A DNA stretch of 64,000 bases, from the NCBI GenBank assembly GCA_944548615.1, contig OX155980.1, positions 3,343,884 to 3,407,883 on the forward strand. The letters run 5' to 3'. Source of the stretch: Micropterix aruncella (lineage: Eukaryota; Arthropoda; Insecta; Lepidoptera; Micropterigidae). The notes under the pieces were generated by a model, which searched no databases, was not told the origin of the DNA, and saw only the letters and a program-made list of their open reading frames with translations. Made by a program: the position numbers and the translations under genes. Shown one piece after another: positions 33,234 to 44,440 of the stretch; position 1 is the stretch's first letter, and the number at the start of each line of letters is the position of its first letter.

Positions 33234-33890
33234 GGCCCTTGCTGAGTTGGCCACGAAGTTCTGTTCAGGGTTGGTCACACTCACGGGTCAACACCTATCC
33301 GACGGCCTCCACGCATGAAGTGCGAGCCTGGGTAGGACTATGGCGTTATGGTCAGTTTCCCCTAGGAATCAACCTTCTGGCGCTCCTGGACGGTCTGCGC
33401 ACCGTGCGGCGTAAGCCAATCGACTGTGCACTCTGACTAACAGTCGGGGGAGTCTGGAAGCAGTACTGTTTCCTATAGAGCGGGGGTGGTTTCAGACCTT
33501 ACGGCGACTGCTCTTGAAACGACCATCGGCTATCCGATCCTGGGCGAACAGCCGGGCAAAGGACGCTGTGGTCCGCGATAGATTCGGTAAACACTGTTTC
33601 ACCGCTTCGTAAGGGAGAGGACCGCGCAAGCGACCTCGAACTCGTAACCAATCGAGAGACCGGAGTAATCTGGTCACGATTGGAAGTAAGGGCGTGAGTG
33701 TAGCCCCGCCGGGTAACATTCCTGGCTATCTCGCGGTTAAGGCGTTGGCCTCTTACGGGCTTGTGGCGGAGCTAGACGGTGGATTGTTTTGTCCTCAAGT
33801 CTTCTGCGCTCACTCCAGGGAGATAGAACGACTAATCGTTAAAACTTCCTGAGGTGACGGGCTCGCCCGCTGTAGTCGACAACCCAAGTT
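33234..33890 (-). mobile_element. Family B, full unit with 13-bp TSD
   Basis: Minus orientation, 657 bp, from 'ggcccttgctgagttggcc' (3' end, lacking the last bases) to 'tcgacaacccaagtt' (5' end). TSD GTATGTATGTGTG (33221-33233) and GTATGTCTGTGTG (33891-33903), one mismatch. The internal B frame is present (33492-33719 before a stop). Confidence 0.85.
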
Positions 33891-33903
33891 GTATGTCTGT
33901 GTG

Positions 33904-34388
33904 TATATGTGTATTCTAATGTATTTAGTATTTCTATTTCCTATATAATATTGTAATTTTCATTATTTTTTATTATTATATATATTTTTGTTATAATTAT
34001 ACATACTTTTTAATTATTATTATTTTTATTGTGTTTGGTTGGTTCATTGACCCTTGTTTTAAATGTAAAAATATAAATTGCTTGCACTGGAACAGGTATA
34101 TCCCAGTTAGGCAGAACTAGCCAGTGAATGAAAGAGGAAAGTTTTTGCCATTTGTTTTAACCCATATATGTATGCCCAGAACTATTTTGGGATTTCGATT
34201 TTGGTTATTTCCAGATATGTTTATGTTGATAGGTCCCTATAACAGTATTGACTTGTTTGTTTTTTTTTTTTTTGTTACCTAGGTATTTTAGATGTGTTTG
34301 GAAACGAAACAATTGGCATCCCTATCCCCTATCCCATCCTACATCCCTTAGAGTATTAATATTAAGCTACATCCCTTCTGGTTACAGT
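33904..34388. other. Unassigned AT-rich stretch
   Basis: Possibly 3' UTR of a LINE ('tatcccagttaggcagaac' echoes 17245), but no coding end is attached. Confidence 0.35.
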
Positions 34389-35132
34389 GTACAGTAGTTT
34401 TAAGGCAACATATTTTCTCTCTCCAAAAACGAGCCATAAGAATATTGATAAACCTTAACCATAATGAATCATGTCGTGGTCACTTCAAAAATCTCAGTAT
34501 TCTAACGCTACCATCACTATACATATTTGAATGCATAAAATTAATATTAAAAAACATAGGAAAGATGAAGACCCAAAAAGAAATTTACTCGCATTTCACC
34601 AGATGTAGGCACAACTTAGCATTACTCCGTCCATCTCTGGAATTATTCAAAAGGGATCCAAATTACGTTGGAATGGCGTGTTACAATAAACTGCCTGAGA
34701 ATATTAAAATTATATGTAGAAACGGAAAAATAGCCCAATTTAAATCGAAATTAAAAGGCTACCTTATTGCGAGAGAATTGTATAATATAAACGAATTATA
34801 ATTAGATGACTGACAATTTCCATCTCGATTTTATTTATTTAACTTGACATTTGTACATTTTACTGATTATTATATTATTCCTATTATTTCTAATTGTCTC
34901 CCATAATCAATTATATTTCTTATTTATAGGACTATTTAATTTTAATATTATAATTTCATAACTAACTGTAGTTATAAATATCTAATATAATTCAATTGTG
35001 TGGTGAGTCTCTAATGAAATATTTAGTATATATTTTAAAGTTATGTTAATATTAGGCGGCTATATAAAGTGTCTAATCAAGTATGTATAAGTTTTTAAAG
35101 ACAATAAATGCGATTTGATTTGATTTGATTTG
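34389..35132 (+). mobile_element. LINE (F/M-related) 3' end with (GATTT)n tail
   Basis: 'LQKRAIRILINLNHNESCRGHF', 'LTLPSLYIFE', 'TRCRHNLALL', 'YNKLPENIK' and 'FKSKLKGYL', stop at 34799; then UTR and GATTT units to 35132. Same C-terminal block order as LINE F ('LQKRA.RAIY', 'HTR..', 'FYNKLP', 'FK..+K..L'). The coding end is open for 118 codons. Confidence 0.8.
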
Positions 35133-36358
35133 GCAAATATCTTACCTTCGTTATAGGCAATTCAAACAAAGATGTTATAATGAGTTCATTTAATATGTAT
35201 TATTCTTTTCACATGCAATCGTAGTAAAAAAAATAGGAATAAAATGTAGAGTAACATTTAGAATCTAAATTTACTTCTCACTTTTAACAAAAAGTATCTG
35301 TTAGCCTTTTGCAATATTCACATCCAGTCTACTTGGTGCCCTGCTAATCATGTGCCCGGAGTTATGCTTTCGTACTGATGAAGGGACATTTGTAGATACC
35401 CGTTTGCAAGGTCCCATTCTGTTGCTGTTTATCATTGCCATACTTTTGAAGTAAGGTTCCGGCAATGCTACGTCGAAACTCCAGCTTATCTATATTCTTG
35501 AAAAAAATACGAGCTAGCAGGGTCGCATTCGAGACTTCCGATGCTTTTACAAAAGTACCTACTACTTCTTGTTTCGTTTCCGAATCACTGGGCATATATG
35601 TATGGGATAATAGTATACTTATTGTAAATGGTTATTTTAGTATACTTATTGTAATGGTTTTATTTGATAATTCCAATAAAAAATAAAATAAATAAATAAA
35701 TGCTAAGGTATGAGTAGCTTTTCTGTACTTTTTCCAGTCTTTATCAATTGCTATACCGCTGTCGTCGATGTTTAAATTCCTAGTTTGCAACCATCGATAG
35801 AGGTCGATCCGGCGGCACCTGTAGCGACTGTACCTAACGGCTTTGAGATAAAATGCGAAACCAGCGGATTGGCAACGTCGCACTAGCGGCTAAAAATAGA
35901 TCTGTGTCAATTCCCAAAAGCTATGAGACGTAGCTCTCGTTAAAATTCGTTGCGATAGGGTTACCACATGTAGAACGATAAAGAGGACGCGTCCTACTTT
36001 CATCAAGACTTCATTTAAATCAAACGCAAAAAAAAGTTTATACTGATAGCAATGAAGGAGTTGTCTATATCTATTATGATTATATATCTATTTATCTACT
36101 TATGATAAAGCCATTATCCAAATCTTTAATTTGCAGTAGAAAATTAAATATAGAGAAGATTCTAGGATAATTACTAGGATTATTACTGGGATAATTACTA
36201 GGACAATAATTATGGTTATAGACATTGTTCTATATATTTAATCAGCAATTGTCATTATTATACTCACTTCTAATTATTGGTGATTCTCATACTGACTATC
36301 ACACTATCACGACACAACAGTCACAACAGTCACCACTATCACGACAGTTAATTTCTAA
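35133..36358. other. Unassigned; includes a small LINE M fragment
   Basis: 35698-35745 ('gctaaggtatgagtagcttt', 'tgtactttttccagtc') is a LINE M remnant, preceded by (AAAT)n at about 35675-35700. A 77-codon minus frame at 35362-35595 has no family I recognise. 36155-36200 repeats 'gataattactagga' four times. Confidence 0.4.
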
Positions 36359-36373
36359 TTTCATATTGTGTAT

Positions 36374-37048
36374 AAAATCGAACACTATCACGGTTGTTTG
36401 ACGTTATAAATAGGATAGAAAACGAATTTACCGCGTGAAATTTGTAGCACCCGCGCGCGCGCGCGAATTTTTAAAATCCTTCTTGCACACAACACTCACT
36501 GTATCCTGTCTTACGTCTTTGCGTTCGGCGTTCGGCGACGGGAACATTTTAAGAGGAGGGTTCCTCGTAGAAGAGAGTTTGTAACCGTTGTCTATATTGA
36601 AGTTCGGGGTTCTTTGTATTTCTCGTTCTACATGTGAAATGCCATTGAAGCCCTTCTCGGATCATGCGAGCTACTTTCCTCGCATGATCCGGGAAGCCAT
36701 TGAAATAAGAAGAACCCCGAACTTCAATAGAGACGACGGTTACAAACTCTCTTCTACGTGGAACCCTCTTCTTAAAATGTTCCCGCCGCCGAACGCCGAA
36801 CGCAAAGACGTAAGACAGGATACAGTGAGTGTTGTGTGCAAGATGGATTTTCAAAATTCCCGCGCTCCGAGCCCGGCCCCCCACCACCGTTATAACCTAC
36901 GCAGTGGCGGCAGCGGTATGCGGCCTACCCGCAAAACAACGGATTGACAGCTCTTCAGTCTACCCTTGACAACGGCAGCTGCAACGTCACCGAAACGTCG
37001 GGTGCTACAAATTTCACGCGGTAAATTCGTTTTCTATCCTATTTATAA
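36374..37048 (+). mobile_element. Penelope-like element, 5' part self-inverted, 14-bp TSD
   Basis: TTCATATTGTGTAT flanks it (36360-36373, 37049-37062). The right arm (about 36675-37048) reads to the element's 3' end, '...ttttctatcctatttataa'. The left arm (36374-36665) is an inverted copy of the same sequence, arms meeting at 'ggatcatgcgag/ctcgcatgatcc' near 36658-36690. A copy folded back on itself is a known outcome for Penelope-like elements. Confidence 0.75.
36588..36947 (+). pseudogene. C-terminal end of a Penelope-like polyprotein
   Basis: The 3' part of this frame reads 'RMIREAIEIRRTPNFNRDDG', 'LSSTWNPLL', and ends '...RYNLRS...RPTRKTTD' with a stop at 36947. 'REAIEI...N.NRDDG..LS..W.P' is the usual ending of the GIY-YIG endonuclease of Penelope-like retroelements, where the Glu sits in the catalytic helix. 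The first 30-40 codons come from the inverted arm and are not real protein. The RT core is missing. The mirror minus-strand frame (36549-36887) is the folded-back duplicate. Confidence 0.7.
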
Positions 37049-37069
37049 TTCATATTGTGTATTCAAAAA

Positions 37070-37310
37070 TGTATGTTGTTTATAAAGATTCTCCGACTTC
37101 ACAAATCCAATCCGATTGCAAAAGGGGGTGAGAAAGGGAAACGTTATTTCTCCAAAAATGTGTACCTTTGCATTGCAGGACGTTTTCAAGCCTTTGAACT
37201 GGGACGTATATAGCATCAACATCAATGGCGAATACATCACTCGCCTCCGATTCGCCGATGATGCGGTTATCATGGCGGAATCCATGGACAACCTTTTATT
37301 TTTATTTTAT
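37070..37310 (+). pseudogene. RTE-like reverse transcriptase core fragment
   Basis: Frame with 'LQKGVRKGNVISPKMCTFAL', 'DVFKPLNW', 'YSININGEYITRLRFADDAV' and 'MAESMDNL'. This is the RT palm between 'G.RQGDPISP' (motif 4) and 'FADD' (catalytic Asp pair) as in RTE-clade LINEs ('RGVRQGD.ISPKLFT..LE..F..L.W...G+.INGE.L..LRFADDI+L'). It is cut off at 'MDNL' by TTTTATT units (37292-37325). Confidence 0.8.
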
Positions 37311-37496
37311 TTTTATTTTATTATTGTTAAGGAAACAAACAGCTTTTACGAAACATTGGGTATAAAATTATTAACTTTCAAAGATAATGCTAATAACATG
37401 TTTCCACTTAAATAGCACCTTGGCACAATGCTCAGAGACCTCAATACCGTCTCCTAACAGGTGACGTTAATTGATAGATACATACATGGCAACTAG

Positions 37497-38047
37497 AGCT
37501 GTCAACTACAACGGGCGAAACCGTTACCTCTGGAAGTTTTAACGAAATATGAACGTTCTGTCTCCCATGAGGTGAGCGCAGAAGACAGGACAAAACAGTC
37601 CACCGTCAAGCTCCGCCACATGCCCGTAAGAGGCCAACGCCAAACGGTGAAACGGTGTCAACTGAATCTATCGCGGACCACGGCATTCTTTGTCCGGCTC
37701 TTCACCCGGAATCGGGTAGCCGATAGTCGTTTCAAGAGCAGTCGCCGATAGGTCAACGACTACCCCCGCTCTTTAGGAGACAGTACTGTTTTCAGACTTA
37801 CCCTCCCCCCCCCCCCCCCCCGAACTGTTAGTCAGAATACACTATCAATTGGATTACGCTGCACGGTGCCACACCGTCCAGGAGCGCCAGAAGGTTGACT
37901 CCTGGGGACACTAGTCCTAAGGCCAGAGTCTTACCCGGGCTCGCACTTTATGCTTGGAGGCCGCCGGACGGGTGTTGAGCCGTGAGTGTGACGGACCCCG
38001 AACAAATAAGGTATTCGTGGCCAACTCAGCAAGGGCCCATTAGCTCT
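37497..38047 (+). mobile_element. Family B copy (internally deleted)
   Basis: Starts 'actagagctgtcaactacaac' -like, a 5' variant shared with 42331, and ends 'caagggcccattagctc'. The segment between 'gaggccaacgcc' and 'aacggtgaaacggtg' (about 37640) is missing relative to full copies. A 16-C run at about 37805-37820. No clear TSD. Confidence 0.75.
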
Positions 38048-38466
38048 TAATACATATAGGGCAAGCTAATAAAAGCGTGTTAAAATAGACATCGTTTGTG
38101 CTTTTTTCATACCTCGATGGCATCAACTAGGAAAGAATTGTTTTTGAGGCAGCCTGAAGTTTCTGTACCGATGAAGGGAAATGCATGAAGCTTTTATGTA
38201 CTGGCTGTCTAAAATACACATTGCGGTGCATAAACTCACTCAACCTCATAAATACTTACGAAAAAATCGCGTTGGTTTTAATTGTTGATAACTACGCTTT
38301 CAAACGAGTCACTATACTTATTAGTTGATGCGGTAATAGCTTCTTTTGCAGCAAGGAAAGCTCGACTCGTAAAGCGTGGTTATATAGTAAACTTGCAGGT
38401 AACTAAGGATTGAAGCTTGGCGTTGTCTACAGCGGTTGCACTCGTATGTATTCTATGCCACATAAC
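38048..38466. other. Unassigned sequence
   Basis: No recognised feature; 'ctgtaccgatgaagggaaat' weakly echoes 35371. Confidence 0.3.
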
Positions 38467-38482
38467 TGTGCATTTACACCAA

Positions 38483-39106
38483 CTTGGGTTGTCGACTACA
38501 GCGGGCGAGGCTGTCACCTCAGGAAGTTTTAACGATTAGTCGTTCTATCTCCCTGGAGTGAGCGCAGAAGACTTGTGGACAAAACAGTCCACCGTCTAGC
38601 TACGCCACAAGCCCGTAAGAGGCCAACGCCTTAACCGCGAGATAGCCAGGAATGTTACCTGGCGGGCCGACACTCACGCCCTTACTTCCAATTGTGACCA
38701 GATTACTCCGGTCTCTCAATTGGTTACGAGTTCGAGGTCGCTTGCGCGGTCCTCTCCCTTACGAAGCGGTGAAACGACGTATACCGAATCTATCGCGGAC
38801 CACAGCGTCCTTTGCCCGGCTGTTCACCCAGGATCGGATGCCGATGGTCATTTCAAGAGTAGTCGCCGTAAGGTCCGCAACCACCCCCGCTCTATAGGAA
38901 ACAGTACTGCTTCCGCACGGTGCGCAGACCGTCCAGGAGCGCCAGAAGGTTGATTCCTAGGGGAAACTGACCATAAGGCCAGAGTTCTACCGAGGCTCGC
39001 ACTTCATGCGTGGAGGCCGTCGGATAGGTGTTGACCCGTGAGTATGACCAACCCTGAACATAATGGGTCTTCGTGGCCAACCCAGCAAGGGCCCATTAAC
39101 TCCCCA
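38483..39106 (+). mobile_element. Family B, full unit with 16-bp TSD
   Basis: From 'cttgggttgtcgactacagc' to 'cccattaactcccca'. TSD TGTGCATTTACACCAA (38467-38482) and TGTGCATTTACACTAA (39107-39122), one mismatch. A 40-bp deletion near 38910 removes 'agactcccccgactgttagt'-type text. The internal frame starts MLPGG at 38652. The target is the end of a small foldback element. Confidence 0.85.
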
Positions 39107-39285
39107 TGTGCATTTACACTAAGCGAGCGAATGCTCATTCTACCCCTGCTCTGCCAAAATCACTTGACTTTAACCAGAGAGGGGGAAGCTTAAGAGCATT
39201 CTAACCGCCATTCGGCGGTAACGACATAGAATGATCTATAAAACAAAGAGTTGCTCACTCGTTTAGTGTAAATGGCGCTGGAGCG
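39107..39285. mobile_element. Small foldback MITE
   Basis: 'catttacactaagcgagcga' (39111-39130) is inverted at 39262-39283 ('actcgtttagtgtaaatg'). It served as the target of the B at 38483-39106, whose left TSD copy is the displaced start of this element. Confidence 0.55.
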
Positions 39286-39784
39286 CGCTAACAGTAGCCT
39301 AGAGCATTCGTTCGTATTCAGATGCGCTCGCTCACTTAGGCGGCCTCTTCAAAGCGTTCTAAGCATTCTACGTGCCAAAATCTTTATTTGGAAGGAATTG
39401 CATCCCTGAAGTTTTTATTCTTTCTTGGAAATCGTTCATCAATTGAAGATAACAGATGACCAAAATCGTCTATTGACGTTCTGTAAAGTTTCTAATGTTA
39501 CACTCTTGGTCTGCTATCCACTAGAGCTGTCATTTTACCAACAGCGCTCTTTTCTTTACTTTTTCTTTTTAATTAACTGGTGTATTACGATGAAAGAAGG
39601 ACTTGCTGTTATACAATCGTCATCACAGACATCATCCGTGAGATTACGTGCAGTCTCGGATAAGTTGATAACTTCTGAGCATTCATTCGCTACATTCTAG
39701 GGCTGAAAAGTAGCTAGAATGCGAAATCGTTCCACCGTTATTGCTCTAAAAGGTTCTATGCGAATTCTATTGCAATAAGAGCTC
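39286..39784. other. Unassigned sequence
   Basis: A 91-codon plus frame (39425-39700) lacks motifs. Nothing else recognised. Confidence 0.35.
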
Positions 39785-40275
39785 GGCCATATCCCACGAG
39801 GAAGTACATCGGCATGACACCAGGAATAAAACCTTGTATCTCCAACCGTTCGTAGCACGTACTGCCAAGTTCCAGGCGACTAGTCGATACTTAGGCCTCA
39901 AACTTTTCAATAAGTTGCCCGAAAGATTACAAGCAACTAAAAACATCGATATTTTCAAAAGATCCATTCGAGTCTATCTGCTTAAAATCAACATGTATGC
40001 TCATAACGACTTCTTAAAATATTTTGAAAATACATAGCATTGTATCTACCCATTTAATCTAATACATATTATTTACAGTTTATTGTTTGTTGTAAACTGT
40101 TATCATATAGTCTATGTTTTTGTAAATTGGTAAGTTTAAAGCTATATATTGTATATCATCTCTTGTCTAAATTGAGTAACTAGTTTAAGATCAATTACTG
40201 TCATTCCTACACAATTGTATGGTTGTATTGGAAATAAATACTTGTTATCTTATCTTATCTTTTATCTTATCTTAT
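39785..40275 (+). mobile_element. LINE 3' end with (TTATC)n tail
   Basis: Reads 'RHDTRNKTLYLQPF', 'FQATSRYLGLKLFNKLP', 'FKRSIRVYLLK', stop at 40035; UTR with TTATC units at about 40240-40275. Same C-terminal block as LINE F and M ('HDTRNK', '.YNKLP', 'FK..+..YL'). Confidence 0.75.
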
Positions 40276-40276
40276 G

Positions 40277-41249
40277 TTCTGGATCTATTATAAATGATCT
40301 CAGTAAAAAAATATGCAGTGCCATATTCGCCATTAGAAAGATAAGAAGTTTATGCGGTTTTGAAGCAGCTAAATCCGTTTATTTTGCATATTTCCACTCC
40401 CTAATAACGTATGGCCTACTGTTTTGGGGAATGGCACCAAACTCAAAAAGAATTTTTCTCCTCCAGAAAAGAGCGGTACGCAGTTTATATAGAGTCTCAC
40501 CAAGAAGTTCTTGTAAGCCGCTATTTGTAAAATCAGGAATAATGACTCTATTTTCTTCTTACATCTACCAAAATATTATGTACGCTCGTAGACACCTAAC
40601 AGAAGCTCCGGTGAATAGTGATTTTCATCATCACGATACGAGGAATAAATCCAATCTCCACATAAACCGACAGCGACTTAGCAAAGTGCGAAACAGTTTT
40701 ATTCACCAAAATTTGTCCTTCTATAATAAGATTCCAGAGCAAATGAAAAGCCTTGGAGAGGACCAATTTAAAAAGATAATTATACATAATTTGGTAAGAA
40801 ACCCAATTTATGGTATAAGAGAGTTTGAAAATTCTGAGTTTATTTTCCATGTTGATGATTAATGAAATGCGTAAAGTTTTAAACATAATGGTATTATGAT
40901 AGCTGACATTCTAATTTTCATATAATTAAATTCATTTTTAAAGAAAAATACGAAGGCATATTCCTGGATTGGCAATAAAATATATATTTTTTGATTATTC
41001 TACATAGAATTTGCATTTCTATTTTAATATATTATTCTCCCTGACTCATTACATTAGCATATTTTGATTATTTGTATGTAGGTAATATTGAATATAATAT
41101 TACAGCCATGACAACTATCACGATAGTTATGTTTATAATAATGAAATTTTTAGCATTTAATTTTGTGACGCATCCAAGTGTAGGAATGCCTATCTACTGG
41201 AGTAGTTGATTGTATTGTATTGTTTTGTATTGTATTGTATTAGTGTAAA
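40277..41249 (+). mobile_element. LINE F2 with (TTGTA)n tail
   Basis: Its coding part is open to 40860: 'CSAIFAIRKIRSLCGF', 'YFAYFHSLITYGLLFWG', 'LQKRAVRSLYRVSPR', 'YIYQNIMYARRHL', 'HHHDTRNKSNL', 'LSFYNKIPEQ', 'FKKIIIHNL', stop. A 3' UTR follows with 'gtgacgcatccaagtgtagg', 'cctatctactggagtag' and a TTGTA tail at about 41210-41248. The same UTR end recurs at 54237-54352, which ties that fragment to F2. 5'-truncated directly behind the preceding LINE tail. Confidence 0.85.
40290..40862 (+). pseudogene. ORF2 C-terminal region of LINE F2
   Basis: About 190 codons without stop, covering the thumb and C-terminal domain of a jockey/CR1-like ORF2. No catalytic RT residues are included. Better preserved than most LINE pieces here, so a relatively recent insertion. 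Confidence 0.8.
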
Positions 41250-42074
41250 TGATCTTTTTCCTCGACGAACAAGAATAGCTAATAATCATTTATACTGGAA
41301 GAGCAAGAGCAAGAGCAGAATGCGTTAGCTCTTGCTCTACGTTCGTTTAGTTTTAATGTACAGCAAGAAAAAAATATTTGCAAACGGGTAATAAAGAGTG
41401 CAAATTTATTTAACGGTTCTTACTACCCGGTCACAAACAAACACACCGAGTATTTGTTTCGTGTTTTTTAAAATCAATAATCTGAAATGCTGGAGGGGAG
41501 CGGCAGAATGTTCAGTTTCTTTCCGGCTCGGAGAAATCGTAGACTTGGCTGACACGTGATACGTTGGGTGACATTTTATGCCTCAAGTGAAAAGATAAAG
41601 AAAGAAAGATTGTCTAATTCTGACATTTTCTCCTAAATCATTAAATTACAGGTCCGTTATTGTTTATTGATTTCTCGTAATCTGCGCCTGTCAAATTAAA
41701 CACCAAACATTACAAAATAACTATATTTTCTTTATTGATTTCGAAGATTGTCTAAATTGATCGTCTAAATTTGTAGAGAAAATGGCTACCGGAAATGAAT
41801 TCAGTATGGTCTGAAACGAGTTCCTCGTTTAATATTGCGACTTATTTATTTACTTTTTAATGTTTTACCTTAATTTGTTCAATTTTCTATTGCTTTCGTA
41901 AAGGTTGCTATTTTGGAACGTTGTACGAGCCGTATGCACGATGCCTAAATGCTTCCGCATGCATGGTGAGTTGTTAAGGCGAGATAGTCCTTAAAGGACA
42001 AACATTTGCACTCTGTTTCTTGCAATTTGATTTGCAAGCTTAGCTTCGTAGCAAAGTTGCATAAAACGTCGGTC
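41250..42074. other. Unassigned; unique-looking
   Basis: 'gcaagagcaagagcagaatg' and 'gttagctcttgctctacg' (41299-41335) form an imperfect hairpin. 41460-42074 has no match in the window and no recognisable frame. Confidence 0.35.
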
Positions 42075-42165
42075 GTAGACAGAAATTTCATTTTGGGCCC
42101 ACGAACTACCTTGGGCATCAGTGCGCTGCACCGGCTGCACCGGGTTAGTTACGCCACTGGCTATA
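42075..42165 (-). repeat. Family K short repeat (SINE-like)
   Basis: Minus strand: 'agtggcgtaactaacccggt', 'gcagccggtgcagcgcac', 'aggtagttcgtgggccc'. Also at 59696-59780 on plus. Class unknown. Confidence 0.55.
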
Positions 42166-42330
42166 ATATATAATTTAAATCCTATTTATATGATAATTTG
42201 AGTAGTTGTAAGATGTACGACGGAAGATTTATCAACTAGATATAAGCTAGCAAAGATTAACACACTACCGAAACTCTTTGGCAATATTGTAATATATGTA
42301 TAGGTGCGTTTATTCCATCTTAGTGCGACA

Positions 42331-42872
42331 ACTAGAGCTGTCAAATACAACAGGGGAACCCGTCACCTCAGAAAGTGTTAACGATATCATATAGTTTTGT
42401 CTACCGTGAGGTGATCTTCAGGATACCTCTGGCCTCCTGACTGGGTACAGGTTCGAGGTCGCTTGCGCGGTCCTCTTCCTTACGTAGCGGTGATACTGTG
42501 TCTACCGTATCTATCGCGGACCACGGCGTCCTGTGCCCGGCTTATTCACCTGGTATCGGGTGGCGAATGGTGGTTTCAAGAGCATTTGCCATAAGGTTAA
42601 CAACTACAACCACTCTATTGGAAACATTACTGTTTCCAGAGTCCCCCGGCTGCTAGTCAGAATGCACAATCGATTGTCTGATGCCGCACGGTGCTCAAAC
42701 CGTCTAGGAGCGCCCGAAGGTTGACTCCTAGGGGAGAGAGACCAGCAGGCCAGCGTCCTACGCTGGATCTCAGTTCTGCGTGGAGGCCGCCGGATGGGTG
42801 TTGATCCGTGCGTTTGACCGACCCTATACAACTGGGTCTTAGTGGCTAAACTGCAACAGGGCCTATTAGCTC
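42331..42872 (+). mobile_element. Family B copy (5' variant, deleted)
   Basis: 'actagagctgtcaaatac' start as in 37497. It jumps from 'taccgtgaggtgatcttcag' to 'cctgactgggtacagg', losing about 120 bp. Ends 'caacagggcctattagctcc'. No TSD seen. Confidence 0.7.
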
Positions 42873-42926
42873 CCAAAAGATCGCCAGATGTTACTGCGAC
42901 AAGTCGCCGATTCCGTTCTTCTGTGT

Positions 42927-42990
42927 GCCCCCCCCCCCCCCCGGACACCCCCGGGACGCCCCCGGGACGCCTCCGGGACGCCCCGGGGAG
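42927..42990. repeat. C-run and CCGGGACGCC minisatellite
   Basis: A 15-C run, then about four units of ccCCGGGACGCc. The Arg/Pro/Gly-rich frames across it (42604-43026 minus, 42888-43073 plus) are artefacts of this composition. Confidence 0.8.
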
Positions 42991-43224
42991 ACCTGTTACG
43001 CTCATTGGGAATACTGCAACTTCCAAGCAAATTTATAATGGACATGCAGGACGTATTTAGGAACCCAAAATAATTTCCAAATAACAAAAATGTGCATGGT
43101 TACTCAACAAGATATGGACTCCCTTAGTGCGGTGAGTCATTCACTGACAATATCAGAGCTGTCAGTTTGTGCCATTGTGCGCTGTAAACAAGCTCTTTTT
43201 GCCACCATAGAAACAAAAATAACA

Positions 43225-43800
43225 GATACCTAACATTACATTACATTACATTTTCGTCGTGTCCAATTGACGGCTAAAGACCGCTCTTGGACGTGTCAAT
43301 ATAATTGGGTTAGGTAGTAAGTTTAGTTACTACACTTTACTGAACATACATAGGTAGTCAAGAATTAACTACTAGATTGTCAAACTATAAATATAAATAA
43401 TCAAAATAGAAGCCTAATATTTGAAGTAGTTAGTAATTTGAAAAAATACGTAGTAAAATAATTATTCATCGTAATATTCCAATTGTCAGTAAAATGTTAA
43501 ATAATCAAATTAAATCTACGTTATGCATTTTAAACTAAAAGTACAGATATAAGATCATATAAAATAATCAGACAATAAGGCTCTACTTTTTTAAGTAATT
43601 TAAATGGGCACAATATTTGAAAAATCATGCCCATCAAATTCGGCCAGATTATAGAAAGTGTCTTATCAGCATCTCCTTGATGTTTTTTTTGAATTTTTTG
43701 TCCTCCAGCTGTTTAAATTTTGTAGGGAGTAGATTATAGAATTTAATGCTAAGGTACAAGTAGCTTTTCTGTACTTTTGCCAGTCGTATTCGGGGTACGC
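43225..43800 (-). mobile_element. LINE family M, 3' end with (TGTAA)n tail
   Basis: Minus strand: 'VPRIRLAKVQKSYLY', 'KFYNLLP', 'KKFKKNIKEMLI', stop at about 43625; long A/T-rich 3' UTR; TGTAA units at about 43228-43250. Related to F2 ('RQRLSKVRNSF', 'SFYNKIP'). Confidence 0.75.
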
Positions 43801-43964
43801 AGAAATATCGTAGCATTGTTAACGTTCACTATACATAAATGCATCTAAAAAGGACCGATTTTGGCGATTTTTCTAAGCGCGAAAAACTGCGCCGCCAGTT
43901 TTTGGTCGATTTTGTGAATAAATACTAACAATATCGTTTTTTCATGAGTATCCTCTTGTAACCT
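43801..43964. other. Unassigned spacer
   Basis: Lies between two M copies; no match seen. Confidence 0.3.
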
Positions 43965-44440
43965 AGAAATGTTAAATAATCAAATTAAATCTACGCTATG
44001 CATTTTAAACTAAAAGTACAGATATAAGACCATATAAAATAATCAGACAATAAGTACCTTTTTTAAGTAATTTAAATGGGCACAATATTTGAAAAAATCA
44101 TGGCCCTCAAATTCGGCCAGATTATAGAAAGGGTGGCCTATCAGCATCTCCTTGATGTTTTTTTAAAAAAAATTGTCCTCCAGTTGTTTAAATTTTGTAG
44201 GCAGCAGATTGTAAAATTTAATGTTAAGGTACAAGTAGCTTTCTGTACTTTTGCCAGTCGTATTCGGGGTACGCATAAAAGGGAGCTACCGCGGGTATGG
44301 TAAGAGTGAATGTCTGCATTAATTGGTGTTTCTGGTAGGTGCTGTCTAGCATACATTAAACACTGGTATATGAACGCCGAACAAAAAGAGTCCTTACTAG
44401 TAATAGACATTTTGACAATTGGAACCGGTTAAACCCGCTG
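43965..44440 (-). mobile_element. LINE family M, second direct copy
   Basis: Same UTR and coding end as 43490-43800 ('aagtacagatataaga', 'ggccagattatagaaag'), extended upstream by 'YQCLMYARQHLPETPINADI' and 'HTR'. Truncated at 43965, without tail. The two M copies are in direct orientation about 165 bp apart. Confidence 0.75.

Noticed and set aside
36549..36887. Second, minus-strand Penelope gene
   Set aside because: It is the mirror image of the plus-strand frame created by the self-inverted copy.
42604..43087. Pro/Gly/Arg-rich frames on both strands
   Set aside because: Produced by a C-run and CCGGGACGCC repeats next to a B copy.
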